Position numbers and translations under genes: made by a program. 64,000 nucleotides of DNA from positions 2,294,001 to 2,358,000 of the forward strand of contig NZ_JBCNLP010000001.1 in assembly GCF_039595395.1 (NCBI RefSeq), in the 5' to 3' direction. This document shows positions 26,960-37,055 of the stretch, piece by piece. Source of the DNA: Novosphingobium sp. (GTDB lineage: Bacteria; Pseudomonadota; Alphaproteobacteria; Sphingomonadales; Sphingomonadaceae). The first letter of the stretch is position 1. Every line of letters begins with the position of its first letter. The notes below the pieces were generated by a model. The model saw only the letters and a list, made by a program, of their open reading frames with translations, made no database searches and was not told the DNA's origin.

Positions 26960-28880
26960 GCCCGTTTTGGTAGCCGGGTCCATATCAATCCGTTAAATCA
27001 TGGCCAATCAGGATCATGATGACGGAGCAGGGGGCTGCTTTTGGCGGATGCCTTGAATCGCATCCGCCTCGGCTCTTCCCTGGCATGGCATTCTCCAATA
27101 TGTTGGTGCAGGATATTATGCTGGGACCAGCCGCTACGATGCATGCCAAAGTAAAAACTGGCTCGCGTGTTTACGGCCTAGGCAAACTAACTCGGAATGG
27201 GCGCAGGCCTTCCTTGCCCGGCATCGCCACATGGTCCAGCCTCCAGACCCTCAATGCGCTGGGGGACACCGCCCAGTAACTGGTCCCGCTAGGCTGCCAG
27301 GGATCCATCTTAGCCGCGAGAGATGGCAGGCAATCCCGTCTTTTCAAGCACCGCTTCCGCTTCGGTTTGCGCCGGCACGATAAGCCAGTTTTCAGGTCTC
27401 GTCGCATCCATCACGACGCGGCACCTTTGGAGCAGAGCTTCAGACATGCGGTCTCGAGGATAAGCAGGTCTTCCTTTCGCCCTTGCCCGCCGCCAGCCAA
27501 TTTGCGCAGTTTCCTTCGCCTGAGACTTGCTGCCCTTTTTGCCGAAACCGCCGCCAAGCTTTTTCGAGCATTTTCTGAAAACGAGCACGACCGAACGGGT
27601 TTTGGCAGAGACAGGACGAAGCATCTCCCCAATGTAGGCGTGAAGGGCCTGGGTGCAACATCCTCCTCTTTGCTCCGCGATGGAAAGCCGGCGAGGTAAA
27701 GCGCAAAAGTGCGCGCGCCCTTGGATGCGCAGGCCCGCCTCAACAAAGCTGATGACGAAACATGAGGTGATCGCTAGCGTTATCAATGGCAACCCGAGGA
27801 GGCAGGCAGCCATTCTGCCGTATCGAATACGATCATTTGACAGTTGAGCCAGGCGCGGCGCCTGCGCTCATCACCGAGCGCAGGCGCCAGAGCGCATCGG
27901 ACCGCATAATCTCTATCTGCGCCTAGGCAGGATCGAGGCGCAGATGGAGATGCCCTTGGGCCCGAAAGATGCAGTGTATGCGTCGGGGCTCTGATGCTTG
28001 TCAGGCGTACCTTCCATGCTGAAACGGCAGGTTCCTTTTGTGTGAGTCCGAGCTGAAACAACGCCTTGGCCAGATGACTCACGGACACGCCCCCGCCCGC
28101 GATGGCCGATGGCCTGCTCAATCTCGGCAGGGGAACGGCCATTCGCATCCAGTCCCGTGAATTGGCCATTCTGTGGGAGGCGTTGGCGCAGGCCTTCGCC
28201 GATTTGCTGATGCCACAGGATGCTGCATCGTGGCGCCCCCGTGTGGGCGGTGCTTGGGGAACAGCCGCCGCGCTGTCGGCAGCTCCTCTTGGCTTCGCCG
28301 CGGTGCCGGCCTGCCACCTGCCGGGGCCCCGGAGCATCTGCGCATCACGTTCGGTGCTGCGGCCAGTATGTTCGCAGCGAGATGAGCCCTGGCGGGAAAT
28401 ACCGGAAGTGGTAATTTCGATGCGTAGAGTTGGGATGCGCGGTAATTTTTTGTCCAATCCGCCTTTTGAGAACATTGTTTATGTTGTCGAGTTCGGTTGG
28501 CCCAAGCTTTGCTAGACGGTCATAAGAACGGACCTATGTGATACAAATAACGAAAATGTCTTGCTGATATTTGCGCTTGCTATTTCACTGTTCCGTCATA
28601 TTCTCCCCTTTGCATAGTCTTTCGGACTATGCCGAGGCGTGAGAACCTCGCTAGAGGAAATGTTTTTCTGGTCCGCCGACATGTGTCCGGGTGGCCGATG
28701 TGTATGTTCAGGCTGCTTGCAGCTAAAGGCATCGGCGCATGCTGCCTCTAGTGTGTTCTCAACACCCGGCTTCGGTCGGCATCGCCTCATGATTTGAGGC
28801 AAGCCGATGTCGACATTGCAGATCACGAAGATTGGATACGGTCAGGGAACCGCGGCGATGGCGCCGGTATGGTGGCCGGC
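26960..28880. other. 1.9 kb without a convincing gene
   Basis: Several frames of 80-230 codons are open on both strands, but none shows a recognisable domain or good start. A 45-codon minus-strand frame at 27310-27447 (MSEALLQRCRVVMDATRPEN at its start) reads like plausible protein but has a weak ribosome site. A perfect 8-base hairpin with a 5-base loop lies at 28612-28632 (GCATAGTC / GACTATGC), without a T-run. The stretch may hold decayed genes or an RNA. Confidence 0.45.
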
Positions 28881-29465
28881 ATGACCCTCTTTCGGCAGTT
28901 TATCGCATCGCTTTCGCCACGGCCCCTCGAAACTGAGCCCCTGCCGCCCGAAGACCGGGTGTCGCGTGTTTCAAAGCTGGTTCTTGCGGATATCTATCGC
29001 CGTGAAGCGCCGGGTTTGCTGCGCTTTTTCAAACACCGCGCCGATCATCAGGACGCGCATGACCTGATGCAGGAGAGTTTCGTGCGTCTGGCCGATGCAG
29101 ATGCGCGTCGCGATCATGACATTGAGCGGCCCGAGGCCTATCTCAACCGCATCGCAAGCAATGTGCTCAGGAACGAGTCAAAGTCGGCCTATGAGCGCGC
29201 GCGGGCCAACACCTTGCCGGTCGAGGACGCGGGGTTAACAGCGCCGGATCTGGTTGAAACGCTTGAAGCGCGCGACATGATCAACCGGGTCCAGTCTGCG
29301 TTGATGCAGCTAAAGCCCAAGACCCGCGACATTTTTCTTGCCCACCGCGTGGATGGGCTTAGCTACGAGGAAATAGGACAGCGGATGGGGCTGCGGAGGA
29401 AAGGGGTGGTGTGGCACATGACGAAAGCGATCGCTCACCTCGACCGAACCCTGAGGTCTCGTTGA
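28881..29465 (+). CDS. ECF sigma factor (FecI-like)
   Basis: A protein of about 194 residues. Region 2 reads DIYRREAPGLLRFFKHRADHQDAHDLMQESFVRLAD. Region 4 reads LMQLKPKTRDIFLAHRVDGLSYEEIGQRMGL followed by KGVVWHMTKAIAHLDRTL. It pairs with the overlapping FecR gene and the TonB receptor downstream, the classic Fec-type surface signalling trio. The start may be ATG at 28881 or 28869. It is expected to direct transcription of the receptor and isopeptidase genes. Confidence 0.9.
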   Translation: MTLFRQFIASLSPRPLETEPLPPEDRVSRVSKLVLADIYRREAPGLLRFFKHRADHQDAHDLMQESFVRLADADARRDHDIERPEAYLNRIASNVLRNESKSAYERARANTLPVEDAGLTAPDLVETLEARDMINRVQSALMQLKPKTRDIFLAHRVDGLSYEEIGQRMGLRRKGVVWHMTKAIAHLDRTLRSR

Positions 29466-30490
29466 CGGCGCCCTTTGGGCAGGATGAACCTGCCGAAGAT
29501 CCGTTGCGTCGGGAAGCCCTCGAATGGCTGGGCAAGGTCCGCGCAGGTCCGGATCCTGAAACCGAGCGAGCCTTCCGGGCCTGGCATGAAGCCGATCCCC
29601 GCCACAAGGCCATGTTTGAATCTGTTCTCGCGACCTGGAGGCTCAATGGGGCCTCGGCGTTAACACCAACCGCCGACGTGCCCGACCGGCTTGCCAAATA
29701 TGATGCCGGGCGCAGGTTCCGAAATTGTCTTGCGATTGCCGCAAGCCTGGTGCTGGGACTTGTCGTCATTGCCGGTATTGCGCGGATCTGGATGACGAAC
29801 AACGCGCCTTCTGTCGTCAGGCAGGAGCGTTTGGCGAGCGGGGCCAATGACATTCGCACGACGACACTGCCGGATGGCTCGCGAGTCACCCTTGATGGCG
29901 CAAGCGAACTGGCGGCCAATTTCACAGCCGCCGAGCGGCGGGTGACCCTCCTGCACGGGCGGGCTCGTTTCGATGTCGCCCATGATCCCGATCATCCCTT
30001 CATCGTCACCGCCGGCGGACGGGAGGTTGTGGCCCACGGCACGGTGTTCGATGTCGATCTGCGCGCTCAGCGTCTGGCGGTGTCGCTGATCCGGGGTTCG
30101 ATCGAAGTGCGCACGCCCACCCGGCCTGGGCCTGGACAACAGCCTCAGGCATCCCCGCCGCCCGGTCGATATCTCCTTCCTGGACAGCGGCTGGTGATCG
30201 AGAAGGACGATAGGCAAGCGCAACCCGTTGCGATGCCTCCGGATGAGGCAGACTGGACGACGCCGACACTGACCTTTGACGACCGGCCGCTTTCCGAAGT
30301 GATTGCCCAGGCCAATCGTCACGGCTCCGGCCGGATCGTGCTGGCCCAGCCGGCACTCCAGTCCCTGCGCTATACAGGCACCATCAGAACACGCGATAAT
30401 CAGGATATCGCCCAGATGATCGCAGCGACCTTCGGGCTGGATATTGCGCGCGGGCAGCAAGGGACCATTCTTCTGGCCCAGCGAAATTGA
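29411..30490 (+). CDS. FecR-family anti-sigma regulator
   Basis: A 359-residue inner-membrane protein with a GTG start. It overlaps the sigma factor by 55 bases and is preceded by a GGAGGAAAGGGG ribosome site. It has a cytoplasmic N-terminal DUF4880-like part (EALEWLGKVRAGPDPETERAFRAWHEADPRHK), one membrane helix at about residues 105-125 (LAIAASLVLGLVVIAGIARIW), and a periplasmic FecR domain (TTTLPDGSRVTLDGASELAANF, GRARFDVAHD). An STN-like C-terminus ends the protein. It holds or activates the sigma factor according to receptor occupancy. Confidence 0.92.
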   Translation: MAHDESDRSPRPNPEVSLTAPFGQDEPAEDPLRREALEWLGKVRAGPDPETERAFRAWHEADPRHKAMFESVLATWRLNGASALTPTADVPDRLAKYDAGRRFRNCLAIAASLVLGLVVIAGIARIWMTNNAPSVVRQERLASGANDIRTTTLPDGSRVTLDGASELAANFTAAERRVTLLHGRARFDVAHDPDHPFIVTAGGREVVAHGTVFDVDLRAQRLAVSLIRGSIEVRTPTRPGPGQQPQASPPPGRYLLPGQRLVIEKDDRQAQPVAMPPDEADWTTPTLTFDDRPLSEVIAQANRHGSGRIVLAQPALQSLRYTGTIRTRDNQDIAQMIAATFGLDIARGQQGTILLAQRN

Positions 30491-30576
30491 TGCGAAAAAA
30501 TTCCCGGACATCGAGCGGGCTGACTTGTTGACCCTCCCAGCGGCACCGCATCTGCGGACCGCGCGGGGAGTTTTCC

Positions 30577-33159
30577 ATGAGGTTCTTGCGTAAGGCGGCT
30601 GTCGCCGCGTCCATGTCGACAAGTCTTATCTCGCTGATTGTTGCCGCGCCCCAAGCTGCTGCCCAGACAGAGCAGGCGCACACTTATCAACTTCCGGCTC
30701 AATCACTGGCGGCATCACTGCGTGCTGTTTCAATGGCTACGGGCAAGTCCATCGGTGGAGATGCCAGGCTACTTGCCAGGCGACAGGCGCCCGCGCTGAA
30801 GGGTTCCTTCACGCTCGATGCGGCGGTGCTGGCGCTGCTGGCGGGGAGCGGTCTCCATGCCCGTTCGATTGGAACAGGCCTGATTATCGAGGCCGACGCC
30901 GGCGGATCGGAGGAGGGCGACGAGGCCAAGAGCGGCAGCGACATCGTGGTCACCGGCAGCCGTATCCGGGGGGCACCGATTGCCTCTCCGGTGATCGTAC
31001 TTGATCATCAGGCCATGGAGGAACGCGGCCAGAGCACCCTTGGCGATGTCATGCGGGGTCTGCCCCAGGATTTCGGGGGAGGTCAAAACCCAGGTGTTGC
31101 GCTCAGCGTGCCGTCTGCAAGCGGTGTCAATGTTGCCGGTGCATCGACGGCCAATCTGCGCGGTCTTGGCAGCGATGCGACGCTCACCCTGCTCAACGGT
31201 CACCGGCTGGCCTACAATGGCACCCGGCAGGGTGTCGACCTGTCCTCCGTGCCCTTCGGCATGGTCGATCGGGTCGAGGTGGTCGCCGATGGCGCTTCTG
31301 CCCTCTACGGCTCCGATGCCGTGGCCGGGGTGGTCAATATCATCCTGAAGCGCGACTACGAGGGCTTGCAGACCAGCGCCAATCTGGGCGGCGCAACAGA
31401 TGGCGGCGATTTCCAGCAGCAATATGGCGTGGTGACCGGGCACAAATGGTCCACCGGCGGCTTTGTTGCGGCTTACGAATATGGCCAAAACAGCGACATC
31501 TTTTCCTCGCAGCGCAGCTTCACGGCGGGGCGCCCGAACATCATCATCTATCCGGCGATGCATCATCATGCGGCGGCCTTCTCCGCGCATCAGGCGTTGA
31601 CCGACACGCTGACCTTCGAGGTGGATGCGCTCTATAACAAGCGCTGGAGCGCTTCGGGCGTGACGCTGAGCACCGATGGAAGCTGGGACACGGCGCATCA
31701 GGAGAGCTATTCCTCCAGCCGATCGGGCGCGATCGCCCCGTCGCTCAAATTGCAACTGGGGAAGGACTGGCATCTTGCGCTCTCCGGTGTCTACGGCACC
31801 GAAACGGTCCATCTCACCAATGATATCTATGTGGGCACGACGCTCAGCACGGTGTCATCGGCCTGCTATTGCAACGAGGGCAAATCGGTGGAGCTGGCGG
31901 CCGACGGGCGACTGTTCGATCTGCCGGCGGGGCCCGTGAAAGTGGCCACTGGCGCGGGGTATCGCGCCAACAGTATGAACCTGTTTGCGGGGCAGGGGAA
32001 TGCCCTCAACTTTATCGGGTCGCAAAGCAGCACCTATGCCTATGGCGAGGTGAGCATACCGGTGGTGTCACCCAAGCAGAGCATGGCCGGGATCGATCGC
32101 CTTAGCCTGAGCGGTGCGCTGCGCTATGAGCGTTATCCCGGCATCGGTTCGGTGGTGACGCCCAAACTGGGCATCATCTACGCGCCGGTGCCCGATCTCA
32201 GCATCAAGGGAAGCTGGGGGCGCTCCTTCCGGGCGCCAACCCTCTATCAACAACACCAGGGGCTCACGGCCTCGCTCTACACCGCTGCCAGCCGAGGTGG
32301 CGCGGGGTACTCATCGAACGCCACGGTCATCTATGTTGCCGGGGGCAACGTCAACCTCAAGCCGGAGCGGGCTGAAAACTGGGCGGCAACAATGGATTTC
32401 ACGCCGCATCAGGTGCCCGGTCTCCGGTTACAGGCCAGCTATTTTTCGACGGTGTACAAGGATCGTATCGTCTCGCCGATCCAGTATCCGACGCAGGCCT
32501 TGAGCACGCCTGCCTACGCACCATGGACAGATTTCGCGCCGACATCGGCAGACATCACCTCTACTGTGACCAACAAGACCTCTTTCACCAATTACGTCGG
32601 TGGCGCCTTCGACCCTGCCAGTGTCGCCGCGATCGTCTACAACACCAACTTCAATGCCGGTCGCCAGACGATCCATGGGATTGATATGCTTGTCGATTAC
32701 AAGACCAGCCTGGGACGCGACGGCGGGGACCTCAGGCTGAGCGGGAATGTCGCCTATCTCGTCAGCCATCAGCAGCTCATAGCCGGGGGCCCAACCACCG
32801 ATCTGGCCGGGACGCTCTACAATCCGCCGCACTGGCGCGGCAATGCCAATCTGACCTGGGGCAAGGGGGGGCTCACCCTCAACACGGTGACCACTGTGAT
32901 TGGCGGGGTCACCGACACCCGCACCGCGACGCCGATCCGCCTGGGCGGCATGGTGACGCAGGATCTCACCGCCCGTTATGCCTTTGGCGCGACCGAGGGT
33001 CCGCTTCGTGGACTGGCGCTTAGCCTGACGGTGCAGAATCTGCTCAACGACAAGCCGCCGGTGATCGCCACAAGCCTTTATTACGAGACCTCTTTCGACA
33101 GCACGAACTATTCGGCCATCGGCCGCACCATCGGCATGGGAGTGACCAAGTCATGGTAA
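30577..33159 (+). CDS. TonB-dependent signalling receptor with STN domain, lasso-peptide locus
   Basis: An 860-residue outer-membrane receptor. It has a signal peptide at residues 1-29, then the secretin/TonB short N-terminal domain at about 36-107, typical of receptors that signal to FecR. The TonB box region follows (DIVVTGSRIRG, about 124), then the plug (LRGLGSDATLTLLNGHRL; DGASALYGSDAVAGVVNIILKR) and a 22-strand barrel ending in an aromatic residue (TKSW). Its stop overlaps the isopeptidase start by seven bases, so the two are co-translated. The likely cargo is the lasso peptide made by the facing cluster, by analogy with astexin-type loci. Confidence 0.9.
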   Translation: MRFLRKAAVAASMSTSLISLIVAAPQAAAQTEQAHTYQLPAQSLAASLRAVSMATGKSIGGDARLLARRQAPALKGSFTLDAAVLALLAGSGLHARSIGTGLIIEADAGGSEEGDEAKSGSDIVVTGSRIRGAPIASPVIVLDHQAMEERGQSTLGDVMRGLPQDFGGGQNPGVALSVPSASGVNVAGASTANLRGLGSDATLTLLNGHRLAYNGTRQGVDLSSVPFGMVDRVEVVADGASALYGSDAVAGVVNIILKRDYEGLQTSANLGGATDGGDFQQQYGVVTGHKWSTGGFVAAYEYGQNSDIFSSQRSFTAGRPNIIIYPAMHHHAAAFSAHQALTDTLTFEVDALYNKRWSASGVTLSTDGSWDTAHQESYSSSRSGAIAPSLKLQLGKDWHLALSGVYGTETVHLTNDIYVGTTLSTVSSACYCNEGKSVELAADGRLFDLPAGPVKVATGAGYRANSMNLFAGQGNALNFIGSQSSTYAYGEVSIPVVSPKQSMAGIDRLSLSGALRYERYPGIGSVVTPKLGIIYAPVPDLSIKGSWGRSFRAPTLYQQHQGLTASLYTAASRGGAGYSSNATVIYVAGGNVNLKPERAENWAATMDFTPHQVPGLRLQASYFSTVYKDRIVSPIQYPTQALSTPAYAPWTDFAPTSADITSTVTNKTSFTNYVGGAFDPASVAAIVYNTNFNAGRQTIHGIDMLVDYKTSLGRDGGDLRLSGNVAYLVSHQQLIAGGPTTDLAGTLYNPPHWRGNANLTWGKGGLTLNTVTTVIGGVTDTRTATPIRLGGMVTQDLTARYAFGATEGPLRGLALSLTVQNLLNDKPPVIATSLYYETSFDSTNYSAIGRTIGMGVTKSW

Positions 33160-35309
33160 ATTCGGCTTTTTACCGCATGCGCCTGGCCGCGAGTGTGGGC
33201 TTGTCCATCGCCTGCCTTGGCGCCGCGCCCCAGGCCAAGGCCTCCTGCGATGATCTGGTTTCCGGATCCCGAGACAAGCCGTTTGCCTCGCGGCTTGTCA
33301 CCGCGAATGACATCTTGCGGCTTAGGGACATCGGTGTTCCCGACGCGGCTTATTGGTCCTATTCGATGCCGCTTGCGCTTTCGCCCGATCGGCGCAGGCT
33401 TGCCCTGGTGCTCAATCAGGCGGACCCGGAGAGCAATGGCTATTGCCGCGCTCTGGTGGTGGTCAATCTCGACGGCCCGCCTGCGCCTCATGCGCTTGAT
33501 CAGGGCGGCGATCTCCTCACGGGGACCGGCGTCGTGCCTGGCGCCCCCGGTGGTGTCATCCAGCACAGCGGTACACCGGTGGCGCCTCCGCCCGTCTGGT
33601 CACCTGATGGCCAGTGGGTTGCCTATCTGCGCCGCGATCACGGCGTGACCCAGCTCTGGCGCGCGCGCGCCGACGGCAAGCCGGGCGTGGGGGCTCGAGG
33701 GCACCCCGTCACCCAGTCACCTGTCGATGTGGAGCGCTTTGCCTGGAGTCCGGACAGCCGTTTTCTGATCTATCGCTCGACGCCTGCCTTGGTCGAGGCT
33801 GAGAAGGCAATCGACCGGGAAGGGAGGAGCGGCTGGCTCAATGATGCGCGGATCATGACCACCCAATCGGTCCGCCCCTTGGCACCGGCGTCGCTTCCCC
33901 AGGTGGTCTCGACTGCCGATCTGGAGGGGGGAACCATCGCCGCTGCAACACAGGCTCAGCGTGATCTGTTGCTCCCTCCGGAGGACAGCCTGCCGTCAGC
34001 CCGATCGCCCTCTGGCCTTCACGCATGGACCGAGCACGTCTCGGCAAACCCGAACAGCCCCTTGCGGCTTCTGGTCGAGGGGGCTGATGGGAAGCGGATG
34101 GCCTGCACCGGTCAGGATTGCACAGGCAGCTTCCACAAGCTCTGGTGGTCCGGCGACGGGCGCTCGCTGATCATTCTGCGTCGCGAGGGCTGGAACCTGT
34201 CACAGATGTCTCTGATCCGCTGGGTGCCAGGGACATCGCAGTTTCATCGCATCCTGCTCACCGATGATGTGTTGCGGGGGTGCCTGTCGCGCGGAGAGGC
34301 ATTGGTCTGCGCCTCGGAGAATTCAGTGACACCGCGCCATATTGTCGAGATTGACCTCAAGAGCGGCAAGCAGCGGACGGTCTATGATCCCAATCCTGAA
34401 TTCAAGTCACTCCGCCTTGGCACGGTGACGCGTCTGACCTGGGCCAATGACATCGGTCTGCCGGCCTGGGGCGATCTCGTGCTGCCGCCCGACTACAAGC
34501 CGGGCACGAAACTGCCGCTGGTCATCACCCAATATCATAGCCTCGGGTTCCTGCGTGGCGGCACGGGGGACGAGTACCCCGTCTATGCCTTTGCAGCCCG
34601 CGGCTTTGCGGTGCTGAGCCTCGACCGTCCGGCTCCCTACGGCAGTGACAACCCCGATCTTCATGACCAAACCGCCATCATCGCAGCTGGCGTCAAGGAC
34701 TGGAATGAGCGGCGCAGTCTCCTGTCGTCGCTCGTCACCGGAGTCAAAGCCGTGCTGGCACGCGGTGTTGTCGATCCGGCACGGATCGGCATCACGGGCC
34801 TGAGCGATGGCGCATCGGGAACGCGCTTTGCCCTGGTCAACACCCGCCTCTTTGCTGCGGCGGCCATCAGCACATGCTGCACCGACACCAATGCCATGAT
34901 GAATGCCGGCGGCATTGCCTTTGCCGATGCCGAGCACGCTGTCGGCTACCCGAGGACGATTGCCCATGATGAGGCGTTCTGGGCCCCATGGTCCATGTCG
35001 CTTTCGGCAACGCGTATGGACAGACCAATGCTGATGCAACTCGCGGATCGGGAAACGCAATTGGCGCTGGAAACCTTCACGGCGCTCCGCGAGGCAGGGC
35101 AGCCCGTCGAGATGTATATCTATCCCGACGAGTACCACAACAAATGGCAACCGGTTCACCGGCAGGCGGTCTATGAGCGTAATCTCGACTGGTTCTCCTT
35201 CTGGCTTCAGGGCCAGGTCGATCCGGACCCGGCGAAGGCGGCGCAATTTGCGCGCTGGGAGGCGATGAAGGCCAGGCGCGATCAGGCGGATTCATCCGGC
35301 GGGAGCTGA
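33153..35309 (+). CDS. Lasso-peptide isopeptidase, prolyl-oligopeptidase-like (Atxe family)
   Basis: A 718-residue exported S9-type serine hydrolase with a signal peptide at residues 1-30. A beta-propeller part (about 45-440) is followed by an alpha/beta hydrolase domain. The predicted triad is Ser551 (GITGLSDGASG), Asp632 (LMQLADRETQ) and His662 (PDEYHNKW). Family members linearise lasso peptides by cutting the isopeptide bond. Position directly after the TonB receptor and opposite the biosynthesis genes supports this over a general dipeptidyl peptidase. Its 3' end overlaps the cyclase gene tail to tail by 18 bases. Confidence 0.9.
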   Translation: MVNSAFYRMRLAASVGLSIACLGAAPQAKASCDDLVSGSRDKPFASRLVTANDILRLRDIGVPDAAYWSYSMPLALSPDRRRLALVLNQADPESNGYCRALVVVNLDGPPAPHALDQGGDLLTGTGVVPGAPGGVIQHSGTPVAPPPVWSPDGQWVAYLRRDHGVTQLWRARADGKPGVGARGHPVTQSPVDVERFAWSPDSRFLIYRSTPALVEAEKAIDREGRSGWLNDARIMTTQSVRPLAPASLPQVVSTADLEGGTIAAATQAQRDLLLPPEDSLPSARSPSGLHAWTEHVSANPNSPLRLLVEGADGKRMACTGQDCTGSFHKLWWSGDGRSLIILRREGWNLSQMSLIRWVPGTSQFHRILLTDDVLRGCLSRGEALVCASENSVTPRHIVEIDLKSGKQRTVYDPNPEFKSLRLGTVTRLTWANDIGLPAWGDLVLPPDYKPGTKLPLVITQYHSLGFLRGGTGDEYPVYAFAARGFAVLSLDRPAPYGSDNPDLHDQTAIIAAGVKDWNERRSLLSSLVTGVKAVLARGVVDPARIGITGLSDGASGTRFALVNTRLFAAAAISTCCTDTNAMMNAGGIAFADAEHAVGYPRTIAHDEAFWAPWSMSLSATRMDRPMLMQLADRETQLALETFTALREAGQPVEMYIYPDEYHNKWQPVHRQAVYERNLDWFSFWLQGQVDPDPAKAAQFARWEAMKARRDQADSSGGS

Positions 35310-37055
35310 CCAGCTCGAAGCCCACGCCTCGACATCGAGAAAGCCGAGCACGCGACCCACATCGTCTTCACTCGCCAGTTGCGGCGCGTCAAGGATGGCC
35401 AAAGCGCCCGGCAGGTCGATCAAGCCCTGCCGGGCAAGTTGCCCGTCGATCAGCATGCTGCGGATCGCGTCACGGTGCGTCTCCATGATTTCGAAGCTGA
35501 AGCTGGTCGGCACGCCCTTGGAGCGGCGCGAGAGGATTTCGGCGGGTAGCAGGCCGTCAAATGCCCGGCGCGCGGCTATGCGATTATGGCCCGCATCGAA
35601 CCACAGCCAACTGGGAATGGTGAGGCAGGCCTCGACCAGTGGCTGGCTCAGGAGAGGGGCGACGACTTGCAGCTCGCTTTGAGGATCGAGGCATTCGACA
35701 TAGCTTTTGAAAAACGCCAGGCCCCAAACATGAAAAGCCTTTCCCGGAAGGACGTTTCCGTGAGGGATTAGCCATGGGTGGGCCGGGCCGGCTGTGGCGA
35801 TCTGACGTGCCGCATCGGTCAGCAGATCGAAGCGAGGACGGTGGCGGAAGGCTGGTCTGCCAAACCAGGCGCGGGCGAGCGCATCGCGCAGCACGGCCCA
35901 AATGCTGGCCGATGCCGACTGGCTGATATCGCTGAGCGTGTGAAGGAAGCCCCGGCCAATGCCTTCTGCCAGCAGGCGATCCGCAGCCGGGGCACCTGAC
36001 TGCATGGTGCAGAACAGCGTGTCGCCGCCGCCGCCATTGAAGAGAGCTTGAGCGCCTTGCTGCGCGGCGGTCTTTTCGGCCAGACGCATCGATTCCGTGA
36101 AGAAGGCCTGGACGCAGGGAAAGGGCCGCCCTCGCGCGCCCGAGCGCCGCACATCGACCTGCGTGACATCGCGAAATTGTGTGGTGAGCGGGAAATCAAG
36201 TGCCGTGCTGACCTGGTCGGCATAGCGGCGTTCATCGCCTGACACATCGCCGGTCACCAGCGTCATCGCGGAAAAGCTTGCCTCGCCCGCTGCGAGGCTT
36301 GCGGCAACGATCGAGGAGTCGAGCCCACCCGACAGCGTCACCATAACATGCTCGAACTGGGACGCCCGGGCCCCGATGCAGCCGAGAGCGGTCTGTCTTA
36401 CCAGATCTGACGCTTCCCTCGGGCACCTGACCTGACGGTCCCGGGTCGTGAAGTGCCACGGTGACCAGAGGTCTTCTCGTTGCTCCCGCTCCCCAGCCAG
36501 GGTCAACCGCTCCCCGCCCGGACATTGCTGGACCCCTTCGAGGCACGTAGCCTTATGGTAGAAGGTGCCATGGATCAGGTGGTCGATGACTGCATTCCAG
36601 GCAATCGATGGCCTGTAGCCGGCAAAGCGCACCAGCAGATCGATATCGGAGGCAAAGAACTGTGCGCCCTCGGATGCGAAGCGATAGCAAGGCAGCTCGC
36701 CCCAGGGCGCTCGCATGACGATGACGCTGCCATCGGGAGATGGGAGGCATGCGACATAGGGGCCCCAATAGGCTTCGACCAGGTGCCTTCCACGGCTGGC
36801 AATGATCGCCATCTGCTCTTCATGGTTCAGCGCCTTGACCGCATTCTGCTCGCCGCGCCGAAAAAGAGTGCCCAGGATGATGCCATGGTCGCCGCAGTGA
36901 AGGCCCTGAACGTCCTGCGCGGCAATGGCCAGACCCTCGCTTTCGCTGACAAGCGTTGGTCCAGAGCTGATGGAAACCTGTCCTTTGAAGATGGCCAGGC
37001 GGGCGGCGTCATCACTTCCCTTCGGCACGATGCGGATGATAAAGCGCCTGCCCAT
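35292..37055 (-). CDS. Lasso-peptide macrolactam cyclase (asparagine-synthetase-like, protein C)
   Basis: A 587-residue protein. Residues 1-200 form an amidotransferase-like N-terminal domain, but the catalytic Cys2 of glutaminases is absent (it starts MGRR), as usual for lasso cyclases. The ATP-pyrophosphatase domain has the PP-loop LSGGLDSS at residues 241-248 and NGGGGDTLF further on. It adenylates the side-chain carboxylate of the core Asp (or Glu) and closes the ring onto Gly1. The start codon overlaps the stop of gene B (TGATG). It is the last gene of the cluster. Confidence 0.93.
   Translation of the reverse strand: MGRRFIIRIVPKGSDDAARLAIFKGQVSISSGPTLVSESEGLAIAAQDVQGLHCGDHGIILGTLFRRGEQNAVKALNHEEQMAIIASRGRHLVEAYWGPYVACLPSPDGSVIVMRAPWGELPCYRFASEGAQFFASDIDLLVRFAGYRPSIAWNAVIDHLIHGTFYHKATCLEGVQQCPGGERLTLAGEREQREDLWSPWHFTTRDRQVRCPREASDLVRQTALGCIGARASQFEHVMVTLSGGLDSSIVAASLAAGEASFSAMTLVTGDVSGDERRYADQVSTALDFPLTTQFRDVTQVDVRRSGARGRPFPCVQAFFTESMRLAEKTAAQQGAQALFNGGGGDTLFCTMQSGAPAADRLLAEGIGRGFLHTLSDISQSASASIWAVLRDALARAWFGRPAFRHRPRFDLLTDAARQIATAGPAHPWLIPHGNVLPGKAFHVWGLAFFKSYVECLDPQSELQVVAPLLSQPLVEACLTIPSWLWFDAGHNRIAARRAFDGLLPAEILSRRSKGVPTSFSFEIMETHRDAIRSMLIDGQLARQGLIDLPGALAILDAPQLASEDDVGRVLGFLDVEAWASSWSAPAG

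Noticed and set aside
27310..28515. Several frames of 100-230 codons on both strands
   Set aside because: Arg/Pro/Ser-rich compositions, no domains, poor ribosome sites and mutual overlap. Not called as genes, although a short frame at 27310-27447 remains possible.
28612..28632. Perfect 8-base hairpin as a terminator
   Set aside because: No T-run on either side and no gene ends near it.
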